From assembly GCA_910588595.1 (NCBI GenBank), contig CAJUQU010000264.1, positions 1 through 5,911 on the forward strand: a stretch of DNA of 5,911 nucleotides, written 5' to 3'. How positions within the stretch are numbered: position 1 is the first letter of the stretch; each line of letters begins with the position of its first letter. The stretch comes from an uncultured Lachnospiraceae bacterium. Its GTDB lineage: Bacteria > Bacillota_A > Clostridia > Lachnospirales > Lachnospiraceae. Made by a program: the position numbers and the translations under genes. Of this stretch, positions 1 through 4,121 are shown in pieces. A model generated the notes under the pieces. It ran no database searches, was not told where the DNA came from, and saw only the letters and a list, made by a program, of their open reading frames with translations.

Positions 1-1
1 T

Positions 2-217
2 CCTGAATTTGCAGTTACACATGATGATATATGTAAGGCATGCTATATCGATGATCCGGACACTGTATGCATGGATAACCTGTCGGCCTTTGCGGGTCAG
101 GTAATGGGAATCGAAGGAGATACCGTATTCGTATTTGTCAGTCTTAATCTAAAAGACCGGAAAAAGTGGATATGGGATCAGGAAGCGTTTGCAGAAGATC
201 CACATAAATCTGTATAG
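2..217 (+). CDS. C-terminal fragment of an unidentified phage protein (5' end outside window)
   Basis: An open frame enters from the left edge and runs for 71 codons to a TAG at 215-217. The start lies outside the window. The visible part has two cysteine-containing stretches (CKAC, then TVCM), a hydrophobic beta-like segment (GDTVFVFVSLNL) and a tryptophan-containing end (KKWIWDQEAF). There is no signal peptide or obvious transmembrane helix. It ends 17 bases before the gpT start, on the same strand, so it is probably in the same head operon. In Mu the genes near the capsid gene encode portal, minor head and morphogenesis proteins, but I do not recognise this tail as any of them. It could equally be a small lineage-specific protein or a decoration protein; function is unassigned. 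Confidence 0.6.
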   Translation, partial: PEFAVTHDDICKACYIDDPDTVCMDNLSAFAGQVMGIEGDTVFVFVSLNLKDRKKWIWDQEAFAEDPHKSV

Positions 218-234
218 GCGGGGAGGCGGTATCA

Positions 235-1188
235 ATGACAATTACAAGTCAGAGTTTACAGGGAATGCAGTCAGGATTTAACGCCCTGTTCAATAAAGCA
301 TATACGGAAGCAGCACCCCAGTATGAAAAAGTTGCAATGACCGTGCCGTCAAGCGGATCTGATGAGACATACGGATGGCTTGGGCAGCTCCCCGCGTTGA
401 GGGAATGGATCGGGGAAAGGGAGATCCACAACCTGACGGCGACTGGATATACAATCAAAAACAAAGATTATGAACTGACTATCAGCGTGGGGCGCAATGA
501 CATAGCGGATGACAAGATTGGTATTTATTCCCCCCTGTTCCAGGAAATGGGTGTGTCTGCCAAAATGCACCCGGATGAGCTGATCTTCTCACTGTTCGCT
601 GCGGGTTTTTCAAATATCTGCTATGACGGCGCACCATTTTTCAGCAATGAACACCCACTGACTGAAAGCGGAAAAAACTTCCAGTCAAACATGGGCACAC
701 TGAAACTTAGTACACAATCGTATGAAGCAGCCAGAAGCCAGATGATGACATTAAAGGGAGAAAGCGGAAAATCCCTTAAAATAATTCCCGATCTGCTGGT
801 AGTGTCACCACAAAAGGAAGCGGTTGCACGTCAGATCCTGTTTGCAGACCTGATTGCCGGTAGTGCCAATGTAAATAAGAATACATCCGATCTGCTGGTA
901 GTTCCTGAACTGGCTGATACGCCTGAATGCTGGTTCCTGCTGTCAACCAGACGTGCCATTAAGCCGTTCATTTTCCAGATGCGAGAAAAACCCCGGTTCA
1001 TTTCAAAAGTCCAGGATGGTGATGACAACGTATTCTTCCAGAATGCTTTCCTGTATGGATGCAACGCGAGATACAATGCGGGATATGGTTTATGGCAGCT
1101 TGCCTTTGGAAGCACAGGAAGCGATTCACCTGATACATTGTCCAGACAGGGGACAGAGTCGTCAGAACAAGGCGGGGGTGATGAATAA
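235..1188 (+). CDS. T: Mu gpT-like major head (capsid) protein
   Basis: Major capsid subunit that assembles into the icosahedral prohead and mature head of Mu-like phages. The 317 residues are close to the length of Mu gpT (about 305). Family landmarks are visible in order: an N-terminal helical segment with the FNALFNKAY and YGWLGQLP motifs (15-55), the EREIHNL segment (61-67), the CYDGAPFFSNEHP motif (129-141), the LLVVSP and LLVVPEL strands (187-225) and the C-terminal YGCNARYNAGYGLWQ motif (274-288). After this core there is a Gly/Ser/Glu-rich tail of about 27 residues, probably disordered. The ATG at 235 is preceded by a purine-rich GGGGAGG ribosome site. The TAA overlaps the next ATG by one base, so gpI translation is probably coupled. 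It lies upstream of gpI, the reverse of Mu. Family assignment is very secure. Confidence 0.95.
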   Translation: MTITSQSLQGMQSGFNALFNKAYTEAAPQYEKVAMTVPSSGSDETYGWLGQLPALREWIGEREIHNLTATGYTIKNKDYELTISVGRNDIADDKIGIYSPLFQEMGVSAKMHPDELIFSLFAAGFSNICYDGAPFFSNEHPLTESGKNFQSNMGTLKLSTQSYEAARSQMMTLKGESGKSLKIIPDLLVVSPQKEAVARQILFADLIAGSANVNKNTSDLLVVPELADTPECWFLLSTRRAIKPFIFQMREKPRFISKVQDGDDNVFFQNAFLYGCNARYNAGYGLWQLAFGSTGSDSPDTLSRQGTESSEQGGGDE

Positions 1189-2102
1189 TGTTAATCATTG
1201 CTAATTCGGTAGGAGTAGAAAGCGGAAGGTTTCGCAGCGTGCCAAATGAAATTAAAATCCTGCCTGTTGGAACGGTAAAAAGTCAGAAAGGCAACTTCTA
1301 TGTTGATAAAGAAAGTTATTCCCTGATGAAAGAGGACATGGAAAGCCACGGGGTAGATATTGTCATTGACTATGAGCACCAGACATTGAAAGACTGCCAG
1401 GCTCCTGCAAGCGGATGGATCAAGAAGCTGGAGTATACACCTGACGCCATTGTTGCAAAAGTTGAATGGACACCAAGGGCGAAACAATACCTGAGCGATA
1501 AAGAATACCGTTATCTTTCACCTGTAGTCCTGACACGCAGGGCGGACAGGAAAGCAGTCAGGCTCCACAGCCTTGCACTGACAAATACGCCCGCAATTGA
1601 TGACATGTTCCCAATTATCAACAGCAGTGCCGGAATACTGGATGAAGATGATGAAAACGAAATGAAAAGCGAAAATGACAACGGGAAAACAACGGATGCT
1701 GTTCGTCACAATAATGAAGGAAAAGGAATAGATCTGCAAAAGCTCAAAGAACTTTTAGGACTTCCCGCGGATGCAGCAGATGAGGAAGTTATGAATGCGC
1801 TGCTTAAAAGACTTTCAGACAATGAAACGCAGGCACACAAGACCGAGGTGGAAGCAATACTTGATAACGGGATACGAAATGGAAAAATCTTATCTTATCA
1901 GGTAGATGATATGCGCGCGTTTGCAGAAGCTGATCTGGATGGATTCAAAACTTTTATAAGCAAAGCTCCCCAGATCGTTCCGATCGGAAAACTTAACATT
2001 ATTGATCCACCAGGTAAAAATTCCACAGAGGAAAAAAGCATATGCGAAAATCTTGGTCTGTCAATGGCAGATTACGAGAAATACAGCAATATGGAAATCT
2101 GA
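1188..2102 (+). CDS. I: Mu gpI-like prohead protease/scaffold protein
   Basis: Prohead maturation protease of the Mu gpI family. In Mu the full protein is the protease, and its C-terminal part (Z) serves as internal scaffold. The 304 residues are somewhat short of Mu gpI (about 361). The N-terminal half carries the family core: IKILPVGTV (22-30), the IDYEHQT motif (60-66), ASGWI (74-78), AKVEWTP (90-96) and EYRYLSPV (106-113), followed by HSLALTNTPAID. His64 and Ser111 are my candidates for catalytic residues by position and conservation; this is inference. Residues 150-180 are an acidic, low-complexity linker. Residues 181-300 are a charged helical scaffold-like region ending in an LGLSMADYEKY motif. 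The start overlaps the gpT stop (TAATG) behind a GGGGGTGA ribosome site. I looked for an internal Z-type start near codon 159 but saw no good Shine-Dalgarno sequence. Confidence 0.93.
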   Translation: MLIIANSVGVESGRFRSVPNEIKILPVGTVKSQKGNFYVDKESYSLMKEDMESHGVDIVIDYEHQTLKDCQAPASGWIKKLEYTPDAIVAKVEWTPRAKQYLSDKEYRYLSPVVLTRRADRKAVRLHSLALTNTPAIDDMFPIINSSAGILDEDDENEMKSENDNGKTTDAVRHNNEGKGIDLQKLKELLGLPADAADEEVMNALLKRLSDNETQAHKTEVEAILDNGIRNGKILSYQVDDMRAFAEADLDGFKTFISKAPQIVPIGKLNIIDPPGKNSTEEKSICENLGLSMADYEKYSNMEI

Positions 2103-2122
2103 CGCAAAGAGGGTGAGGGTAT

Positions 2123-2401
2123 ATGAACAGACTCCAGAAAGAACTTGCTGCAGAATTAACCATGGATGACATACCTGATAACCACCGTCCGATGGCAGAA
2201 CTCATCGGGCTGGACAAGTTTATTCTCCTGTGTGACTATATAAAGGGAGATCATTTGTATCTCCCACAGGTCGACAGGGTTCTTGCACCCGTCAGAAACA
2301 GGAACATCAGGGCAGACTATAACGGTTACAACAAAAGGGAACTTGCCCAAAAGTATAACCTGACAATCCAACAAATCAATAACATAATGAAAAATGCGTA
2401 A
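2123..2401 (+). CDS. Short Mor/C-family transcription activator
   Basis: DNA-binding activator of the Mor family. In Mu, Mor turns on the middle promoter and its relative C turns on late promoters by binding as a dimer and contacting host RNA polymerase. The 92 residues show the C-terminal half of the family clearly: MAELIGLDKFI (24-34), the dimerisation strand GDHLYLPQ (42-49), RNRNIRADYNGYN (58-70) and a helix-turn-helix with the KRELAQKYNLTIQQINNIM pattern (71-89). It is shorter than Mu Mor (129) and C (140), mainly at the N-terminus. The ATG follows a purine-rich AGAGGGTGAGGG stretch and lies 20 bases after the gpI stop. The gene closes the head operon and is followed at once by a terminator. 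It may form a positive loop on a promoter upstream, or it may control early genes; the target cannot be read from this window. Confidence 0.85.
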   Translation: MNRLQKELAAELTMDDIPDNHRPMAELIGLDKFILLCDYIKGDHLYLPQVDRVLAPVRNRNIRADYNGYNKRELAQKYNLTIQQINNIMKNA

Positions 2402-2405
2402 AACA

Positions 2406-2442
2406 ATCTGGCCGGATGCAGAAAAACAGTATCCGGCCAGAT
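2406..2442 (+). terminator. Intrinsic terminator of the head operon
   Basis: A perfect 12-bp inverted repeat, ATCTGGCCGGAT with its complement at 2431-2442, encloses a 13-base A-rich loop. Two more inner pairs are possible, including a G-U. It begins five bases after the mor-like stop, and a U-rich tail (TATATTATTTCTTCC) follows on the plus strand. This is the expected end of the transcript covering gpT, gpI and mor. Confidence 0.85.
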
Positions 2443-2478
2443 CTATATTATTTCTTCCATAATATGTTAATTCACTTT

Positions 2479-2506
2479 TTGACAATAATAATGAGAACAA
2501 GAAAAT
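2479..2506 (+). promoter_or_regulatory. Possible promoter inside the convergence zone
   Basis: A perfect TTGACA box (2479-2484) is followed after 16 bases by GAAAAT (2501-2506), which matches the -10 consensus at four of six positions. No protein-coding gene follows on this strand. A transcript would begin near 2513, inside the 12-bp palindrome, and reach the hairpin at 2607-2641. The -10 is weak and such matches occur by chance in AT-rich DNA. Confidence 0.2.
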
Positions 2507-2509
2507 CCA

Positions 2510-2521
2510 GTAACGCGTTAC
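2510..2521. repeat. 12-bp perfect palindrome GTAACGCGTTAC
   Basis: A perfect 12-bp palindrome with a CGCG centre lies in otherwise AT-rich DNA. Its TAACGCG half-site reappears in both arms of the larger palindrome at 2677-2712. It has no loop or U-tract, so it is not a terminator. A dimeric protein binding site is the natural guess, but the binder is unknown. Confidence 0.5.
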
Positions 2522-2606
2522 AAGTCAGGGAAAATATTTTAGTATTTTGACTTAGAAAATGGATTTCATACTTCGGATAACCCAATAATTTCTAAATGCC
2601 AACAGA

Positions 2607-2641
2607 AAAAGCCCTGCATAGAATCGCCATACAGGGCTTTT
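2607..2641 (-). terminator. Bidirectional intrinsic terminator, stronger for the minus strand
   Basis: The arms AAAAGCCCTG (2607-2616) and CAGGGCTTTT (2632-2641) form a 10-bp stem around a 15-base loop. Read on the minus strand the stem is followed by a TTTTTCTGTT tail, a good U-tract. On the plus strand the tail is TTTTAGATAA, which is weaker. It lies about 80 bases beyond the last minus-strand gene and probably ends that operon, backing up the palindrome at 2677-2712. Confidence 0.75.
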
Positions 2642-2676
2642 AGATAAGTAATCGATAAAAATATCAATGAAATTAT

Positions 2677-2712
2677 TACAACCGCGTTAGCACGCGTGCT
2701 AACGCGGTTGTA
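2677..2712 (-). repeat. Perfect 36-bp palindrome, probable terminator or cruciform
   Basis: Every base from 2677 to 2694 pairs with its mirror between 2695 and 2712, centred on CACGCGTG. As RNA this gives a 16-bp GC-rich stem with a four-base CGCG loop. It starts nine bases after the stop of the 99-residue gene, the position of a terminator. On the minus strand it is followed by AATAATTTC rather than a clean U-tract, so it may act more as a 3'-end stabiliser or protein site. Its arms contain CGCGTTA/TAACGCG, shared with the palindrome at 2510-2521. Confidence 0.7.
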
Positions 2713-2721
2713 GACGTATCG

Positions 2722-3021
2722 CTATAAGCTCATGAGTGTGCGGAAAAGCCGGACACCTTCCTTGAACCCTTTCTGAAACGAATAATCCTTTGCCATGTTT
2801 GCAATGTCACACCCGTAATCTGACAGTTCCCTTTGAGCCTGTTCTGGAATATTATAGTCCGCTGTCATTTTCTCACAGACAAAACTTATGTATTCCTGTG
2901 TTTCCCTCCCATAAGTATCATTATTGGACTCTTTTAATGCATTATCTATGATCCTGAATATGTTGTCCTTTGAAATGTTTAGTTCTTCATCATAATCTAA
3001 GTACCTGAAACTATCCTGCAT
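2722..3021 (-). CDS. Small hypothetical phage protein, 99 residues
   Basis: I do not recognise this protein with certainty. It is an acidic, mostly helical, cytoplasmic-looking protein with no signal peptide or membrane segment. The C-terminus, FQKGFKEGVRLFRTLM, resembles the closing motif (F-x-x-GF-x-x-G-x-R-L-x-x-x-L/M) of many small Firmicutes phage proteins of the DUF6809 kind; that link is tentative. The ATG at 3019-3021 follows a strong GGAGG site with seven bases of spacing, so the start is well supported. It lies 51 bases after the 71-residue gene on the same strand and is probably co-transcribed from the promoter at 3324-3351. Its place after A and B matches the accessory early region of Mu-like phages, where host-modulating or anti-defence genes often sit; no such role can be assigned from sequence. 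Confidence 0.75.
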   Translation of the reverse strand: MQDSFRYLDYDEELNISKDNIFRIIDNALKESNNDTYGRETQEYISFVCEKMTADYNIPEQAQRELSDYGCDIANMAKDYSFQKGFKEGVRLFRTLMSL

Positions 3022-3072
3022 GATCTTCCCTCCAAATTCTTAATGCTCTGTGTCACTGGTATGTTATCTGTG

Positions 3073-3288
3073 CTATACTGTTGAAGTCCTGAAACGAATG
3101 ATATTGTTATTCTGTTTTGCCTCCTGCTCTTCCCGGGAGGAAACATTGCACACCCTTCTAAACTGCTGGTATGTGATCATGTCCTGCACTTCATGTTTTC
3201 CCCATTCGTCAAGCACCCTGTAATTATCCAGAAGTTCCCGTTCTTCTATCGTCACTGTATTCCTGTCAAAATTTGTAACAGTTTTCAT
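3073..3288 (-). CDS. Small hypothetical protein with a repressor-type C-terminal helix motif
   Basis: A 71-residue protein. The stretch EERELLDNYRVLDEWGKHEVQDMI (17-40) resembles the helical segment that follows the helix-turn-helix in many Firmicutes phage repressors (LL-x-x-Y-R-x-L-D-x-x-G-K-x-x-V). No helix-turn-helix precedes it: only 16 residues lie before the motif. It may be a partner that dimerises with a full-length regulator, or a small protein of unrelated role. The ATG at 3286-3288 follows AAAGGTGG with suitable spacing. Upstream is a good promoter with an overlapping palindrome (3318-3351), so this gene appears to begin its own transcription unit, with the 99-residue gene second. 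Confidence 0.7.
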   Translation of the reverse strand: MKTVTNFDRNTVTIEERELLDNYRVLDEWGKHEVQDMITYQQFRRVCNVSSREEQEAKQNNNIIRFRTSTV

Positions 3289-3317
3289 TATGAACCACCT
3301 TTCCGCTGTCCTAAAAC

Positions 3318-3337
3318 TTTCCTATTGTAATAGGAAA
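3318..3337. promoter_or_regulatory. Operator-like palindrome TTTCCTATT-GT-AATAGGAAA
   Basis: Nine-base arms (3318-3326 and 3329-3337) are separated by two bases. The palindrome covers the predicted -10 box and start region of the minus-strand promoter, where a bound repressor would block RNA polymerase. A looser pair, ATAACC (3337-3342) and GGTTAT (3358-3363), flanks the -35. The binding protein is unknown; a phage repressor encoded beyond the right edge is one candidate. Confidence 0.55.
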
Positions 3338-3351
3338 TAACCGCTTGTTAA
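3324..3351 (-). promoter_or_regulatory. Sigma-70-type promoter for the two small genes
   Basis: On the minus strand TTAACA (3351-3346) is followed after 16 bases by TACAAT (3329-3324). Each box is one mismatch from consensus. Transcription would start near 3317, giving a leader of about 30 bases with the AAAGGTGG ribosome site before the ATG at 3288. It lies just past the hairpin that follows MuB, so the small genes can be expressed apart from A and B. Confidence 0.55.
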
Positions 3352-3371
3352 AGATAAGGTTATAGGCTATA

Positions 3372-3403
3372 ATAATGTTGGGAGTTGCCGCTCCCAACAT
3401 TAT
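3372..3403 (-). terminator. 13-bp hairpin after the MuB gene (weak terminator or RNA-stabilising stem)
   Basis: The arms ATAATGTTGGGAG (3372-3384) and CTCCCAACATTAT (3391-3403) pair perfectly around the loop TTGCCG. The stem begins 12 bases beyond the MuB stop. On the minus strand it is followed by TTATAGCC, so there is no real U-tract. It may cause partial termination or protect the A-B transcript 3' end before the next promoter. Confidence 0.55.
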
Positions 3404-3415
3404 ATTTACCTCTTT

Positions 3416-4120
3416 TTATTGTTCTCCGTTTCTAAGCTTACTGGCTGATCGAAGGTGTTCAATACTAAGAGGTTCTTTTTCATCCCCCTTAACCTGCAGG
3501 GCGATATTGAAAACCTTGACGCAGTTTCTTATTCCGCCATAATCAAGAGACATTGTATAAAGATATTTTATGCTTTCTTTATCCAGCGAATAATCCTTGA
3601 AGATTTCAGATATATCATTAATGGAGGGTTCAAGAATATTGCGCTTAATGCCGATCCTGCTGTAAAGCTGTGCAAAATGTGCCTGTCCCTTGCCGTGCAT
3701 CCTGTTATATATTGTGGGATTTCCGCACAATACAATGCCGGATTCTATAACGTCATTTATTGCCCGCAGGTTTTCAATTGCCCGGACTGACAAATGCTGG
3801 GCTTCATCAATAATTATGAGTCTTGGATTCTTGTCAAGATATTCAATAATTGTATCCACAAGGAAGCGATCCGTTCCATGTGATTCTTTTCCTGCATAGG
3901 TCAGAATCCTTTCACATACCCCTTTGGTTGTGCGGTCACAATCTTTTAACTCAATGTAGATTGTTTCGGGATACTTTTTGACATATTCCTTTAAAGCCAC
4001 AGTTTTTCCCAGTCCGGCTTCTCCGTATATCAAAGATATATCGCCTGCAGCGGCGGCGAAACTGACTGCCACAATAGTGTCTTTAAGTGCCTGTGTGTTT
4101 GCTACTTTTAGTTTTTGCAT
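3416..4120 (-). CDS. B: MuB-like AAA+ ATPase, transposition target-DNA activator
   Basis: ATP-dependent DNA-binding protein that forms filaments on target DNA, delivers it to the transposase and stimulates MuA. In the 234 residues I see Walker A GEAGLGKT (33-40), Walker B LIIIDEA (101-107, Asp105-Glu106), sensor 1 CGN (Asn134) and a possible arginine finger in LYSRIG (Arg155). A C-terminal helical part has the YGGIRNCVKVFNIAL pattern (194-208), like the MuB/IstB-type lid. The frame is open up to 4306, but I place the start at 4120. An AAGGAG site sits six bases upstream, the ATG follows the A stop by one base, and the 62 extra codons would only overlap A with an arginine-rich shadow. At this length the N-terminal helix-turn-helix domain of Mu B (312 residues) is missing. 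Translation is probably coupled to A. Confidence 0.92.
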   Translation of the reverse strand: MQKLKVANTQALKDTIVAVSFAAAAGDISLIYGEAGLGKTVALKEYVKKYPETIYIELKDCDRTTKGVCERILTYAGKESHGTDRFLVDTIIEYLDKNPRLIIIDEAQHLSVRAIENLRAINDVIESGIVLCGNPTIYNRMHGKGQAHFAQLYSRIGIKRNILEPSINDISEIFKDYSLDKESIKYLYTMSLDYGGIRNCVKVFNIALQVKGDEKEPLSIEHLRSASKLRNGEQ

Positions 4121-4121
4121 T

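Larger units (their letters stand above)
2402..2721. other. Non-coding convergence zone between head operon and early operon
   Basis: About 320 bases lie between the stops of the two converging gene sets. I see no credible coding frame here. Its content in order is: the head-operon terminator (2406-2442), an AT-rich stretch with a TTGACA box at 2479, a 12-bp palindrome (2510-2521), an AT-rich stretch containing small A/T inverted repeats (2531-2548), a bidirectional terminator-like hairpin (2607-2641) and a perfect 36-bp palindrome (2677-2712). Stopping transcription from both sides explains the hairpins. The 12-bp palindrome and the segment 2522-2606 are not explained by that. Confidence 0.7.

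Noticed and set aside
788..902. 16-bp direct repeat CCGATCTGCTGGTAGT at 788-803 and 887-902 inside gpT
   Set aside because: It encodes DLLVV twice, in frame and 33 codons apart, at two strands typical of the gpT family. Best explained as similar protein segments, not a mobile or recombination repeat.
1662..1664. Internal start for a Z-like scaffold within gpI
   Set aside because: The ATG at codon 159 is at a suitable domain boundary, but the preceding bases (GATGATGAAAACGAA) contain no convincing Shine-Dalgarno sequence.
2156..2500. Minus-strand open frame of 114 codons across the mor-like gene and its terminator
   Set aside because: It overlaps a recognisable Mor domain gene in antisense and runs through the terminator hairpin; no family features or ribosome site were seen.
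2402..2721. Prophage end or attachment site in the convergence zone
   Set aside because: Both operons point into this region, so element ends are expected on the outer sides. No TG...CA end with repeated transposase sites was recognised. The hairpins are explained at least partly as terminators.
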